Assembly (NCBI RefSeq): GCF_003431825.1
Contig: NZ_CP020083.1
Span: 3,138,501 to 3,202,500 of the forward strand
Direction: 5' to 3'
Length of the DNA stretch: 64,000 bases
DNA from: Blastomonas fulva
GTDB taxonomy: Bacteria > Pseudomonadota > Alphaproteobacteria > Sphingomonadales > Sphingomonadaceae
The position numbers and the translations under genes are program-made. The notes beneath the pieces were generated by a model. The model had not been told where the DNA came from, did not search any database, and was given only the letters and a program-made list of their open reading frames with translations. Shown one piece after another: positions 17,836-27,124 of this stretch; positions within the stretch are counted from its first letter, which is position 1, and each line of letters begins with the position of its first letter.

Positions 17836-17949
17836 GGCTGTCTTCTCCTGTCCTTGGGGTTGACGAACAGGCGGGAGAGTGCAGAGCTTGCCGCGGCTTT
17901 GCCAGTTATAGTCCATTAATCCGAACGGCTGCGAATCGAACCCCTTGTG

Positions 17950-18417
17950 ATGAATGACGACCCGACCCCCGAAGCTGCCGACCTGAACGACGGTTTCGAC
18001 CCCGGCATGTTCCAGACCATGATGTCGACCCACGGCCATAGCGGCCATCTGGGTATCCTCTACAGCGCACACGGCGACAACTGGGTGGAGCTCGCGCTGC
18101 CATATGCTCCCGGGCTCGTCGGCGATGTCGACAGCGGGGTGATCGCATCGGGTCCGATCATCAGCCTGATGGACAACGCCACCAGCCTGTCGGTCTGGAC
18201 GGCGATCGGCAAGTTCCGGCCCCAGGTGACGCTCGACCTCAGGGTGGATTACATGCGCCCCGCGACCCCCGGCAAGACCGTGATCGGACGCGGCGAATGC
18301 TACAAGACCACGCGCTCGATGGCCTTTGTCCGCGGCATCGCCCATGACGGAGATCCCGATGACCCGGTCGCGCACGTCGCAGGGACCTTCATCCGCGTCG
18401 AAAACTTCCTAGCCTGA
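17950..18417 (+). CDS. PaaI-type hotdog-fold thioesterase, first of a tandem pair
   Basis: 155 aa from ATG 17950; a GTG immediately upstream is possible. The hotdog fold has the helix and catalytic region SGPIISLMDNATSLSVWTAI, where the Asp in LMDN is the usual PaaI/YdiI nucleophile-activating residue, and the strand TLDLRVDYMRPATPGKTVIG. It hydrolyses an acyl-CoA thioester; the acyl group is not readable. It is followed after only three bases by a second thioesterase of the same family, so the two are co-transcribed and may form a heteromer. Confidence 0.87.
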   Translation: MNDDPTPEAADLNDGFDPGMFQTMMSTHGHSGHLGILYSAHGDNWVELALPYAPGLVGDVDSGVIASGPIISLMDNATSLSVWTAIGKFRPQVTLDLRVDYMRPATPGKTVIGRGECYKTTRSMAFVRGIAHDGDPDDPVAHVAGTFIRVENFLA

Positions 18418-18420
18418 CCG

Positions 18421-18843
18421 ATGAGCGAGAAAGACACCATCGCAACCGTCCTGGGTTTCATGCCGCCGTTCGCAACCACCATGGGGATGACCGTCGACCA
18501 TATGCACGCCGGGCTTCCGGTCATCGCCTATGATTACGGCCCTTCCGTGATGGGGCGCCCCGGCTTCCTGCACGGTGGCGCGCTCAGCGGGCTGATGGAA
18601 GTCGCCGCGATCGCGGCGCTGCGGGTGACACTGGGCAAGGACGAGAGCGACCTGAAGATCAAGCCGGTCAACATCACCATCAACTTCATGCGCGGCGGAC
18701 GCGAACTGCGCACCTATGCGCTGGGCGAAGTGACCAGGATCGGACGGCGGGTGGCCAATGTCGAAGCCAAGGCCTGGCAGGACGACCCGGCCAAGCCGAT
18801 CGCCACCGTGTTCATGAACTTCCTGCTGTCGGCGCCCAGATAA
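18421..18843 (+). CDS. PaaI-type hotdog-fold thioesterase, second of a tandem pair
   Basis: 140 aa. It shows the hotdog pattern GRPGFLHGGALSGLMEVAAI, with His-Gly-Gly and a Glu at the catalytic helix position, and the long strand KIKPVNITINFMRGGRELRT. The catalytic acid is Glu here against Asp in the upstream paralogue, so the pair may differ in specificity. The 3' end overlaps the converging siroheme-synthase-like gene by 32 bp. Confidence 0.87.
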   Translation: MSEKDTIATVLGFMPPFATTMGMTVDHMHAGLPVIAYDYGPSVMGRPGFLHGGALSGLMEVAAIAALRVTLGKDESDLKIKPVNITINFMRGGRELRTYALGEVTRIGRRVANVEAKAWQDDPAKPIATVFMNFLLSAPR

Positions 18844-19597
18844 GCCGCACGACCACACCCTCGGGCGCACCGTCTTCTTCATCGTCGATCCGCATGGCGG
18901 CATCGGCTCTGGCACGGGCAAGGATTGCAGGCGGCATGTCCGAAGGGTGCAGCACCAGATCGGCGCTACCCAGCAGCCGCACCTGACGCAAGGTCAGCTC
19001 ATCCGGATCGGGTGATGCAATCGCGATCTCGTAGCGTCCCGCCGACACCCCTGCCCCGCCGCCAGCGATCCAGACGGCCACCGCATCCGCGGCATGATCG
19101 CTCAGCGGATCGAGCGTACCGCCGGGTGCCAGCGCGGCATCGATCGCGCGCCTGCACTCGGCACCACCCGGCCAGCGCTGCCTGATGGCGTCCCGCGCGG
19201 CATCGAGCCTGCGCGCCAGATCGCCCAGCGTCGCGGGGAGCAGGCCCTCGAGCCGCTGGCGCAGCGCCTTGGCGAGCCCCGCCGATGCGCCGCCGGTGCC
19301 GATCGCGATCAGCACCGGATCGCGGTCGATGATCGCAGGCGTAGTGAAATCGCACAAAGCAGGCCGGTCGACCGCGTTGACGATCAGTCCGCGCGCCTTG
19401 AGCCGGGCGACTGCTGCGATCGCTTCGTCCTCATCCTCCAGCGCGACGATCGCCAGCCGGGCGTCGTGATTGTCCTCCCCGACGCAGATCCCGCCCGAAC
19501 GCGCGATCAACCGCCGCTTGGCATCTGCCGCCTCGCCATCGCCCAGCAGGATCACCGGGCGATCACGCAGGTTGAGGAAGATCGGCAGCTGGTTCAC
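18812..19597 (-). CDS. cysG-like: Siroheme synthase-like protein: precorrin-2 dehydrogenase with a truncated methyltransferase remnant
   Basis: 261 aa from GTG 19597, overlapping the lysA stop (GTGA). The N-terminus NQLPIFLNLRDRPVILLGDG is the NAD-binding Rossmann start of CysG/Met8, followed by the NAVDRPALCDFTTPAIIDR dehydrogenase motif and the helical sirohydrochlorin ferrochelatase region. After about residue 190 it resembles only the beginning of a uroporphyrinogen-III methyltransferase domain (SPDPDELTLRQVRLLGSADL). It then stops, lacking the SAM-binding core. It probably makes siroheme from precorrin-2 for sulfite or nitrite reductase. Confidence 0.82.
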   Translation of the reverse strand: MNQLPIFLNLRDRPVILLGDGEAADAKRRLIARSGGICVGEDNHDARLAIVALEDEDEAIAAVARLKARGLIVNAVDRPALCDFTTPAIIDRDPVLIAIGTGGASAGLAKALRQRLEGLLPATLGDLARRLDAARDAIRQRWPGGAECRRAIDAALAPGGTLDPLSDHAADAVAVWIAGGGAGVSAGRYEIAIASPDPDELTLRQVRLLGSADLVLHPSDMPPAILARARADAAMRIDDEEDGAPEGVVVRLIWAPTAGSS

Positions 19598-20850
19598 AGC
19601 CAGTCGGGCACCTGCTCTGCGGCCATGATCTCGGCAGGGGTGATGCGGTTGGCGACCACGGCAAAGCGGTCGCCATCGACCAGCACCTCGGCGACGATGC
19701 CGCGGCTGTTGTAGCTGCTCGCCATCGTAGCGCCATAGGCGCCTGCGGTGCGGAACACCGCGAGATCGCCTGCGGCAACGGTGTCGATATCGCGGCCCAT
19801 CGCGAAGGTATCGCCGCTTTCGCACACCGGGCCGACGATATTGGCCATCATCCGGGTGCCATCGGGCACCACCGCTTCGAAGTCATGCCAGGCATCGTAC
19901 AGGGCCGGGCGGGCAAGATCGTTCATCGCCGCATCGACCACCACGAAGGGGTGCTGGATCCCGGGCTTTACCCGGATCACCCGGGTGAGCAGCACGCCGG
20001 CATTGCCTGCGATCACGCGTCCGGGCTCGAACTGGATGGTGGCATCCCAGTCGCGAGTCACCCGCGCGACCAGCGCACCATAATCGGCAGGCGATGGCGG
20101 GTTGCTCCCGGCCTGATACGGCACGCCAAGCCCGCCGCCCAGATCGACATGCGTGATGGCATGCCCCGCGCCGCGCAGATCGGCGACCAGCTGGCCGATC
20201 TTGCCAAACGCAGCCTCGAGCGGATCGAGACTGAGCAGCTGGCTGCCGATATGCACCGCGACGCCGCGCAGCCCGATCCCGGGCAGCTGCGACAGGCGCT
20301 CATAAATCCCCGGCCCGACATGCAGCCCGACGCCGAACTTGTTGTCTGCCTTGCCGGTCGAGATCTTGGCATGGGTGCCTGCATCGACGTCAGGATTGAT
20401 CCGCAGCACCGCGGCGGCGCTCAGCCCCATCGAGTCCGCGACCGCAGCGAGCATCTCGCCTTCTTCTTCGGATTCGATGTTGAACTGGCCGATGCCGGTT
20501 GCCAGCGCATGGCGGATTTCGTCCGCGGTCTTGCCCACGCCCGAGAACACGATGTCGGCAGGCGCAATTCCTGCGGCGAGTGCGCGGTCGAGCTCGCCAC
20601 CCGAAACGACATCCGCGCCATAACCACGCTGAGCCAGCACCTTGAGCACCGCCAGATTGGGGTTCGACTTGACGGCGAACGCCAGATGCTTGCGCGGAAC
20701 ACCCGCCAGCCCCTCTCGGAAGACATCGGCATGGCGCTCCAGCGTCGCGCGCGAATAGACATAGACGGGCGTGCCGACTTCATCGGCAATGCGCGCCAGC
20801 GGCACCTGCTCGGCGTGCAGCTGGCCGCCAATCAGCGAGAAATGGTCCAT
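19594..20850 (-). CDS. lysA: Diaminopimelate decarboxylase
   Basis: 418 aa from ATG 20850 (MDHFSLIGGQLHAEQVPLAR). It is a fold-III PLP enzyme. The PLP lysine is in HLAFAVKSNPNLAVLKVLA (about residue 59), the glycine-rich phosphate-binding HVDLGGGLGVPY is present, and the catalytic Cys is in VGPVCESGDTF. It catalyses the last step of lysine synthesis, meso-diaminopimelate to L-lysine, in the cytoplasm. It follows the LptM-like lipoprotein and argH on the same strand and overlaps the siroheme-synthase-like gene, so argH-lptM-lysA-cysG is a likely operon. Confidence 0.97.
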   Translation of the reverse strand: MDHFSLIGGQLHAEQVPLARIADEVGTPVYVYSRATLERHADVFREGLAGVPRKHLAFAVKSNPNLAVLKVLAQRGYGADVVSGGELDRALAAGIAPADIVFSGVGKTADEIRHALATGIGQFNIESEEEGEMLAAVADSMGLSAAAVLRINPDVDAGTHAKISTGKADNKFGVGLHVGPGIYERLSQLPGIGLRGVAVHIGSQLLSLDPLEAAFGKIGQLVADLRGAGHAITHVDLGGGLGVPYQAGSNPPSPADYGALVARVTRDWDATIQFEPGRVIAGNAGVLLTRVIRVKPGIQHPFVVVDAAMNDLARPALYDAWHDFEAVVPDGTRMMANIVGPVCESGDTFAMGRDIDTVAAGDLAVFRTAGAYGATMASSYNSRGIVAEVLVDGDRFAVVANRITPAEIMAAEQVPDWL

Positions 20851-20872
20851 GTTGAACGGAGCCTTTTGACTG

Positions 20873-21127
20873 TTACTCGGGAGGAAGGTCGAACGGGTCG
20901 TCGGCGCGCGCCTCGGATTTTCGCCGCAGCTCGACATTGCGTTCGGGACGCGACTGGGTGCTGGGCTCCATCAACTGATCGGGCGCAGCCACCATCGAGG
21001 CGCCATAGGCCGTGGGCGCAGGCGCGGTGCCTTCGACCGCGGTCAGCTTCTGGCGGCTGCCACAGGCAGACAGCGCCAGGATTGCGACCGCAGCCAGCAG
21101 CAGGTTGGAGGCACGCGCCATCGTCAT
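20873..21127 (-). CDS. lptM: Small LptM-like lipoprotein between argH and lysA
   Basis: 84 aa from ATG 21127, overlapping the argH stop (ATGA). The signal peptide [15 protein letters not shown] ends in a lipobox with Cys near residue 22. It is followed by a short GSRQKL segment and a polar Pro-rich tail ending DDPFDLPPE. In many alphaproteobacteria a lipoprotein at this exact position is annotated LptM, the chaperone that helps LptD disulfide maturation in the LPS translocon. The Cys-Gly after acylation fits, but the usual GPL motif is weak, so the name is tentative while the lipoprotein call is firm. Confidence 0.72.
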   Translation of the reverse strand: MTMARASNLLLAAVAILALSACGSRQKLTAVEGTAPAPTAYGASMVAAPDQLMEPSTQSRPERNVELRRKSEARADDPFDLPPE

Positions 21128-22518
21128 TCTCCGTTGAGCGCAGCCTGAGCGCGCGCCACTTGCACCCGTACCTGATCGGGCGCGGTGCCGCCATAGCTGT
21201 TGCGGCTGGCGACCGATGCGTCGACCGACAGCGCGGGGTAGACCGCCTCGCTGATACGCGCATCGATCGCCTGCAGATCGGCGATCGGCAGCGTGTCGAG
21301 CGCCACGCCGCGCTGTTCGGCGAGCTTGACCACCGCGCCGGTGATATGGTGCGCCTCGCGGAACGGGATTCCCGCCTGCCGCACCAGCCAGTCGGCCAGA
21401 TCGGTCGCGGTGGCAAAGCCGCGCTCGGTTGCCTTGCGCATCGCTGCGGTCTCGAATGTGGTTTCGGCCACCATCCCAGTCATCGCGGCCAGGCTCAGCA
21501 TCAGCAGGCCTTCGCATTCGAACACCGGTGGCTTGTCGTCCTGCATGTCCTTGGAATAGGCGAGCGGCAGGCCCTTCATCGTGATCATCAGCGCGGTCTG
21601 GCAGCCGATGATCCGCCCGGCATGGCCGCGCACCAGTTCTGCGGCATCGGGGTTGCGCTTCTGCGGCATGATCGACGATCCGGTCGAGAAGCTGTCGGGC
21701 AGCTTGACGAAGCCATAGGGCTGGCTTGCCCAGATGATGAACTCTTCGGCCAGCCGTGACAGGTGCAGCGCGCATTGCGAGGCGGCGGTGAGGTAATCGA
21801 GCGCGAAATCGCGGTCCGATACGGCATCGAGCGAGTTGGCTGTAGGGCGCTCGAAGCCCAGCGCGCTGGCGGTCGCATCGCGGTCAATCGGAAAGCCGGT
21901 TCCAGCGAGCGCTGCAGAGCCCAGCGGGCATTGGTTCATCCGCGCACGCGCAGCGGCAAAGCGGTCGCGATCGCGCGCGAACATCTCGTAATAGGCAAGC
22001 AGGTGATGGCCGAGCGTCACCGGCTGCGCAATCTGCAAGTGGGTGAAGCCCGGCATGATCGCATCGGCATGTTCGGCGGCGCGGTCGACCAATGCGGTCT
22101 GCAGCGCCTTCAGCGCGGCATCGGCGGCATCGCAGGCATCGCGCACCCAGAGGCGAAAATCGGTGGCGACCTGGTCGTTGCGCGAGCGCGCGGTGTGCAG
22201 GCGTCCGGCAGAAGGCCCGATCAGCTCGGCCAGCCGTGCCTCGACATGCATGTGGATGTCCTCGAGCGACCAGTCCTCGGTCACGCCGTTGGCGGCATAT
22301 TCTTGTGCGATCTGCTTGAGGCCAGAAGTGATAGCCTCGGCGTCGTCAGCCGGGATGATCCCCTGCGCGCCCAGCATCGCGACATGCGCCAGCGAGCCAT
22401 CGATATCCTGCCGCCACAGCGCCTTGTCGAACGGGATGGAGGCGTTTATGGCCCGCATCACATCGGATGGCCCTGCGGCAAACCGTCCGCCCCACATGCT
22501 GTTGGAGTTGTTACCCAT
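21124..22518 (-). CDS. argH: Argininosuccinate lyase
   Basis: 464 aa from ATG 22518 ([20 protein letters not shown]). Fumarase/aspartase superfamily: MWGGRF start, [37 protein letters not shown], and the flexible signature loop [20 protein letters not shown] with the catalytic Ser. It cleaves argininosuccinate to arginine and fumarate. Its ATG overlaps the ATG of the divergent tlpA gene in the palindrome CATG, so its promoter must lie inside tlpA coding sequence. First gene of the argH-lptM-lysA group. Confidence 0.98.
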   Translation of the reverse strand: MGNNSNSMWGGRFAAGPSDVMRAINASIPFDKALWRQDIDGSLAHVAMLGAQGIIPADDAEAITSGLKQIAQEYAANGVTEDWSLEDIHMHVEARLAELIGPSAGRLHTARSRNDQVATDFRLWVRDACDAADAALKALQTALVDRAAEHADAIMPGFTHLQIAQPVTLGHHLLAYYEMFARDRDRFAAARARMNQCPLGSAALAGTGFPIDRDATASALGFERPTANSLDAVSDRDFALDYLTAASQCALHLSRLAEEFIIWASQPYGFVKLPDSFSTGSSIMPQKRNPDAAELVRGHAGRIIGCQTALMITMKGLPLAYSKDMQDDKPPVFECEGLLMLSLAAMTGMVAETTFETAAMRKATERGFATATDLADWLVRQAGIPFREAHHITGAVVKLAEQRGVALDTLPIADLQAIDARISEAVYPALSVDASVASRNSYGGTAPDQVRVQVARAQAALNGE

Positions 22519-23122
22519 GCGTACCGCCCATTTTTCCAGCAAGCGCATCTGGCCGGTGGTGGCTCTTGCCGCGCTGGCAACTGGGGCGTGCGATAGGCAA
22601 TCCCCTGCCTCGGAGCAACCCGCTCAGTCCGAAAAAACTGCTCAAAAGGCGGGTCCTTCGGTCCCGCTTTCGGGCACGCTCGATATCTCGCAGCGTGGCA
22701 AGGCTGCGCCCGACGTGACCTTCAGCGATCCCGACGGCAACACCACCAGCCTGGCCGCCTTCAAGGGCAAGCCGGTGCTGGTCAACCTGTGGGCGACGTG
22801 GTGCGGACCATGCGTGGTCGAGATGCCCACTCTGGACGCTCTGGCAGCGCGCGAGAAGGACCGGCTGGTGGTGCTCACCGTGTCGCAGGACATGCAGAAC
22901 CTCGACGCGATCAAGCCGTTCTTCGCCGAAAAGGGCTACAAGACGATCCAGCCGTTCGTCGATCCGGAAAACAATTTGGGCTTCAGCTACATGACCGGGG
23001 TGATGCCCACCACCGTGCTGTACGATGCCGAGGGCAAGGAAGTGTGGCGGATGATCGGCGGAATGGACTGGAACGGGACCCGGGCATCCGCGCTGATGGA
23101 AGAGACGCTCGCAAAGGGCTGA
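22517..23122 (+). CDS. TlpA-like thiol:disulfide thioredoxin lipoprotein
   Basis: 201 aa from ATG 22517, with TTGGAG ten bases upstream. The N-terminal signal peptide ends in a lipobox (ALATGAC, Cys near residue 25). A thioredoxin fold with [20 protein letters not shown] follows, whose WCGPC motif is redox active, and then the cis-Pro segment [13 protein letters not shown]. It should reduce or shuffle disulfides in the periplasm, for example during cytochrome c or oxidase assembly. Divergent from argH with overlapping start codons, an arrangement that forces each promoter into the other gene. Confidence 0.92.
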   Translation: MRTAHFSSKRIWPVVALAALATGACDRQSPASEQPAQSEKTAQKAGPSVPLSGTLDISQRGKAAPDVTFSDPDGNTTSLAAFKGKPVLVNLWATWCGPCVVEMPTLDALAAREKDRLVVLTVSQDMQNLDAIKPFFAEKGYKTIQPFVDPENNLGFSYMTGVMPTTVLYDAEGKEVWRMIGGMDWNGTRASALMEETLAKG

Positions 23123-23135
23123 CGGTGCAGGCCGA

Positions 23136-23333
23136 TCACATCAGGATCGGCACGATCACATGACAGCGCCTGCGCGGCTCGGCGCGCTTGATCCGCGCGG
23201 TGCCGGAAATGACGCGCTTCTTGCTGAGGCATTCGCCCTGCGCAGGCGTCCCGCGATCCACCGTCGCCAGCATCGCCGCGCCGCCGATGGTGGCAGCGCC
23301 CAGCGCTATGGCAAGAAGGAGATGACCCGGCAT
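23136..23333 (-). CDS. Small hypothetical protein with N-terminal membrane segment
   Basis: 65 aa from ATG 23333 (MPGHLLLAIALGAATIGGAA). A hydrophobic signal or anchor covers residues 4-24. It is followed by a basic region with two Cys (GECLSKK and RRRCHVI). It converges on tlpA with a 13-bp gap and lies downstream of tRNA-Val on the same strand. No family recognised. The coding call rests on the plausible signal segment and length, so moderate confidence. Confidence 0.5.
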   Translation of the reverse strand: MPGHLLLAIALGAATIGGAAMLATVDRGTPAQGECLSKKRVISGTARIKRAEPRRRCHVIVPILM

Positions 23334-23448
23334 GGGCGCATTATCTGAAACCGCCTGCCTGACCGGTTGCTGAACAAAACCCAACGCAGGCGATTCGCCT
23401 GTCGGGCGTGGCAAACGGGCAACAAATTCGGGTGGATTTCGCGGATCA

Positions 23449-23524
23449 TGGTGGGCGATGACAGGCTCGAACTGCCGACCCTCTCGGTGTAAACGAGATG
23501 CTCTACCAACTGAGCTAATCGCCC
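23449..23524 (-). tRNA. tRNA-Val (anticodon TAC)
   Basis: Minus-strand cloverleaf: acceptor GGGCGAT paired with ATCGCCC, D arm GCTCAGTTGGTAGAGC, anticodon arm TCTCG-TTTACAC-CGAGA giving anticodon TAC, T arm with GTTCGAACC, discriminator A and a genome-encoded CCA. Length 76 nt including CCA. Reads GTA and probably other GTN codons. Confidence 0.97.
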
Positions 23525-23649
23525 ATGATCGCTGGAGTGCCGCGCCACTGCCATTTTTGATCCGGCATGGCAAGTGGCTTGGTGCTTTCCATTGCGCTGG
23601 CCGCCCGCTATCGGCGCAGCAACACTGACAGACCCTGGAGAATCATCCT

Positions 23650-24363
23650 ATGCGCCCATCTGGCCGCGCCCCCGACGAAATGCGCATCATCAGCATCGAA
23701 ACCGGCTTTACCAAGCATGCCGAGGGCAGCTGCCTGATCGGCTTTGGCGATACCAAGGTGCTAGTTACCGCGAGCATCGAGGAACGTCTTCCGCCCTGGC
23801 TCAAGGGCAAGGGCGAAGGCTGGGTCACGGCGGAATATTCGATGCTGCCGCGCGCCACCCACACCCGCGGCCAGCGCGAGGCGGCCAAAGGCAAGCAATC
23901 GGGCCGCACCCAGGAAATCCAGCGGCTGATCGGGCGCTCGCTGCGCGCGGTGGTCGATCTCAAGAAGCTCGGCGAACGCCAGATCACGCTCGATTGCGAT
24001 GTCATCCAGGCCGATGGCGGCACCCGCACCGCGTCGATCTCCGGCGCATGGGTCGCGCTGCGGCTCGCAGTCAACGGCCTGATGGCCAAGGGGCTGATCA
24101 AGGAAGACCCGATCACCGCCAAGGTCGCGGCAATCAGCTGCGGCATCCATCAGGGAACGCCGGTGCTCGACCTCGATTACATCGAGGACTCGAACGCGGA
24201 TGCCGATGCGAACTTCGTGCTGATCGAAGGCGGCAACATTGCCGAAGCGCAGGCGACCGCAGAAGGCGCGCCCTACGACGAAGAGGCGCTGCTGCGGCTG
24301 CTTCGCCTGGCGCGCATGGGCTGCAACGAGATCTTTGCGGCGCAGGACCGCGCGGTTTCCTGA
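23650..24363 (+). CDS. rph: Ribonuclease PH
   Basis: 237 aa, normal length. The N-terminus [20 protein letters not shown] is typical. The phosphate-binding Arg region ([20 protein letters not shown] split at about 75-95) and the catalytic [20 protein letters not shown] (about 178-197) are intact. The enzyme trims tRNA 3' ends phosphorolytically. It is followed four bases later by rdgB and then hemW, the common rph-rdgB-hemW order, so the three are likely co-transcribed. Confidence 0.98.
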   Translation: MRPSGRAPDEMRIISIETGFTKHAEGSCLIGFGDTKVLVTASIEERLPPWLKGKGEGWVTAEYSMLPRATHTRGQREAAKGKQSGRTQEIQRLIGRSLRAVVDLKKLGERQITLDCDVIQADGGTRTASISGAWVALRLAVNGLMAKGLIKEDPITAKVAAISCGIHQGTPVLDLDYIEDSNADADANFVLIEGGNIAEAQATAEGAPYDEEALLRLLRLARMGCNEIFAAQDRAVS

Positions 24364-24367
24364 TCCG

Positions 24368-24994
24368 ATGGCGGCGCGCAAACTCGAGCCTGGCCGGTTG
24401 GTGATCGCCAGCCATAACCAGGGCAAGGTGCGTGAAATCCGCGCGCTGCTCGAACCATTCGGCATCGAGCCGGTGTCGGCGGGGGACCTTGGCTTGGCCG
24501 AGCCCGAAGAGACCGGCACGAGCTTTGCCGAGAACGCGCTGCTCAAGGCGCATGCCTCTGCGCAGGCTTCCGGCTGCGTTGCGCTTGCCGATGACAGCGG
24601 GTTGTGCGTTGCCGCGCTCGGCGGCAGACCCGGTGTCTACACCGCCGACTGGGCCGAACGGCAATGGTTCGAGGGCGAGCCGGGCCGCGACTGGTACATG
24701 GCGATGGGCAAGGTCGAAGGGCGGCTCGCGGAACTTGGCCCGGACGCTGATCGCAGCGCCTATTTCATCTGCACGCTCGCGCTCACCTGGCCCGATGGTC
24801 ATGCGGAAATATTCGAAGGTCGGGTGACCGGCGCGCTGACCTGGCCGCCGCGCGGCACGCTGGGATTCGGCTATGACCCGGTGTTCGTGGCGAAGGGGTT
24901 CGACCAGACCTTCGCCGAGCTCGATCCCGCACACAAGCATAGCATCAGTCATCGCGCCGATGCCTTTGCAAAGCTGGTCGAGGCGTGCTTTTGA
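24368..24994 (+). CDS. rdgB: RdgB/HAM1 non-canonical purine NTP pyrophosphatase
   Basis: 208 aa from ATG 24368 ([20 protein letters not shown]). The substrate-binding [47 protein letters not shown] and GFGYDPVF motifs match the Ham1 family. It hydrolyses dITP and XTP to monophosphates, keeping deaminated purines out of DNA. The gene begins just after rph and its end overlaps the likely start of hemW. Confidence 0.97.
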   Translation: MAARKLEPGRLVIASHNQGKVREIRALLEPFGIEPVSAGDLGLAEPEETGTSFAENALLKAHASAQASGCVALADDSGLCVAALGGRPGVYTADWAERQWFEGEPGRDWYMAMGKVEGRLAELGPDADRSAYFICTLALTWPDGHAEIFEGRVTGALTWPPRGTLGFGYDPVFVAKGFDQTFAELDPAHKHSISHRADAFAKLVEACF

Positions 24995-26193
24995 ATAGCG
25001 GTACGCACCTCTTCTCTACCGCGAGCGGTAGGGGAGATGAGCCGCTCGCGCTCTACATCCACTGGCCGTTCTGCGTCTCCAAATGCCCCTATTGCGATTT
25101 CAACAGCCACGTCCGCGATGGCGTCGATATCACGCAATGGAAAGCCGCGCTGCTTGCCGACATGGCGCATGAGGCGGCGTTGCTCCCAGGCCGGACGCTG
25201 GGCTCGATCTTTTTCGGTGGCGGCACGCCATCGCTGATGCCACCTGCGCTCGTGCAGTCTCTGATCGATCAGGCAGGCAGGCACTGGCGCTTTGCCGACG
25301 ATATCGAGATCACGCTCGAGGCGAATCCTTCGTCGGTGGAATCCGCGCGCTTTGGCGATCTTGCGCTCGCCGGCGTCAACCGCGTGTCGCTGGGGCTGCA
25401 GGCGCTCGAAGATGATGTGCTGGCGTTTCTGGGCCGTGCGCATTCGGTGACCGAGGCGCTGGCAGCGCTCGACATCGCGCAGAACCGCTTCGCGCGTGTC
25501 TCTTTCGATCTCATTTATGCGCGCCCCGGCCAGTCGCTCGCCGATTGGGAGCGCGAGCTCACCCGTGCGCTCGGCTTCGGCACCGGGCATCTGTCGCTCT
25601 ATCAGCTTACGATCGAGCCGGGGACGCGGTTCGAGACACTGGTGCGGCGCGGCGATCTCGTTCCGGCGGATGACGACCATTGCGCCGACCTGTTCGACCT
25701 CACCCGCCAGATCACCGCCGCGGCGGGGCTGCCTGCGTACGAGATCAGCAACCATGCCCGGATCGGCGAGCAGAGCCGCCACAACCTCACTTACTGGCGC
25801 TATGGCGATTATGCCGGGATCGGCCCGGGCGCTCATGGCAGGCGCGGGAACATGGCGACCGAACGCCACCGCAAGCCGGAGAATTATCTCTCCGCAATCA
25901 CCCGCAACGGCAATGGCCTATCGGTCGAGCGCCCGCTCGATCCTGAAACGCAGGCGATTGAAGCGCTGTTGATGGGCTTGCGGCTTGCCGAGGGGCTCGA
26001 TCTGGAGCGGGTGGCCGCGCGATCCGGCATCGCACAATCGGCGCTGATCGATGACGTGGCGACCGATCGCCTGATCGGGCTGGGCTTTGTCCAGCGCGAA
26101 GGCCAGCAGATCACCGTCACACCGCAGGGCATGCCACTGCTCGATGCCATCCTCGCCGAGGTGGTGGCGATTGAGCCCGCCGCCGTCGCCTGA
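24985..26193 (+). CDS. hemW: HemW-like radical SAM protein (heme chaperone)
   Basis: Up to 402 aa from GTG 24985; TTG 24991 or a later start is possible because the first 20 codons are atypical. The radical SAM cluster motif lies in [20 protein letters not shown] (CxxxCxxC about residues 31-38), followed by [10 protein letters not shown] and [19 protein letters not shown]. The C-terminal HemN-like domain is present, with a winged-helix end. The Cys after the cluster that marks true HemN is absent, supporting HemW, a heme-binding protein for respiratory enzymes. A palindromic repeat-like sequence encodes part of the N-terminus. Confidence 0.92.
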   Translation: MLLNSGTHLFSTASGRGDEPLALYIHWPFCVSKCPYCDFNSHVRDGVDITQWKAALLADMAHEAALLPGRTLGSIFFGGGTPSLMPPALVQSLIDQAGRHWRFADDIEITLEANPSSVESARFGDLALAGVNRVSLGLQALEDDVLAFLGRAHSVTEALAALDIAQNRFARVSFDLIYARPGQSLADWERELTRALGFGTGHLSLYQLTIEPGTRFETLVRRGDLVPADDDHCADLFDLTRQITAAAGLPAYEISNHARIGEQSRHNLTYWRYGDYAGIGPGAHGRRGNMATERHRKPENYLSAITRNGNGLSVERPLDPETQAIEALLMGLRLAEGLDLERVAARSGIAQSALIDDVATDRLIGLGFVQREGQQITVTPQGMPLLDAILAEVVAIEPAAVA

Positions 26194-26206
26194 TACCCTG
26201 CCGCAC

Positions 26207-27115
26207 ATGGCAGACCCCGCCCCTCCCCTGATCAGCCTGTGGCGCGCGCATCTGGCGAACAACCGCCGCCGATCGCAGCATACCGTGCGCGCCTATGTCG
26301 CGACCGCCGAACGACTGACCGAGTTCCTCGCCGATCACTGGGGCGAGCGACCCGATGCCAGGCGGCTGGGCGACGTGACCCAGGCCGATCTGCGCGCCTT
26401 TCTTGCGGCGCGGCGCGGGGATGGGCTCGCCAACCGTAGCACCGCACGCGAACTGTCGGCGATCCGCGCGTTCCTGGCGTTTGCTGGCGAACACAGCGGC
26501 TCGGACGGCAGCGCCCCACGCATCAAGGGCCCGCGGATCAAGCGCAGCCTGCCGCGCCCGATCGCACCCGACGACATCATGGCGCTGGGCGACGTCATGG
26601 CTTCGCGCGATGCGCCCGGATGGGTGCAGGCGCGCGACTGGGCGGTGCTGCTGCTCCTCTATGGCGCGGGGCTGCGCATCAGCGAGGCGATGGGGTTGAC
26701 CGCCGCGGTGCTGCCGCTGGGCGAGACGCTGCGGATCACCGGCAAGGGCAACAAGCAGCGGGTCGTGCCCGTGCTGCCCCAGTTGCGCGACGCGATCAGC
26801 CAGTATGTCGCGCTCGCTCCGTTTGATTTTTCCGTCGATACGCCCCTGTTCAGGGGGACGCGTGGCGGTCCGCTGTCGCCTGCGCTGGTGCGGCGTTCGA
26901 TGATGAACGCGCGCCGGCTGCTCGGACTGGCCGAGGACGCCACGCCACACGCGCTCCGCCACAGCTTTGCGACCCACCTGCTGGCGGGCGGCGCGGACCT
27001 GCGGTCGTTGCAGGAGCTGCTGGGCCATGCCAGCCTGTCGTCGACCCAGATCTATACCCAGGTCGACGCCGCACAACTGCTGGACGTTTACGAAAACGCG
27101 CACCCACGGGCCTGA
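26207..27115 (+). CDS. xerC: Tyrosine recombinase XerC
   Basis: 302 aa from ATG 26207. The SAM-like core-binding domain (about 1-95) starts ISLWRAHLANNRRRSQHTVR. The catalytic domain has LLLYGAGLRISEAMGLT (first Arg), the beta-hairpin Lys in TGKGNKQRVVPVL, HALRHSFATHLLAGGADLR (His and second Arg), LLGHASLSSTQIYTQVD (His/Trp position and Tyr). Length and motifs fit chromosomal XerC/XerD acting at dif to resolve chromosome dimers. XerC rather than XerD is favoured by overall context, not proven. Follows hemW closely. Confidence 0.9.
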   Translation: MADPAPPLISLWRAHLANNRRRSQHTVRAYVATAERLTEFLADHWGERPDARRLGDVTQADLRAFLAARRGDGLANRSTARELSAIRAFLAFAGEHSGSDGSAPRIKGPRIKRSLPRPIAPDDIMALGDVMASRDAPGWVQARDWAVLLLLYGAGLRISEAMGLTAAVLPLGETLRITGKGNKQRVVPVLPQLRDAISQYVALAPFDFSVDTPLFRGTRGGPLSPALVRRSMMNARRLLGLAEDATPHALRHSFATHLLAGGADLRSLQELLGHASLSSTQIYTQVDAAQLLDVYENAHPRA

Positions 27116-27124
27116 GCCGCGAGC

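Noticed and set aside
19885..21759. A 624-codon plus-strand frame across lysA, the lipoprotein and argH
   Set aside because: It runs antisense through three conserved genes and changes composition with them; no family features.
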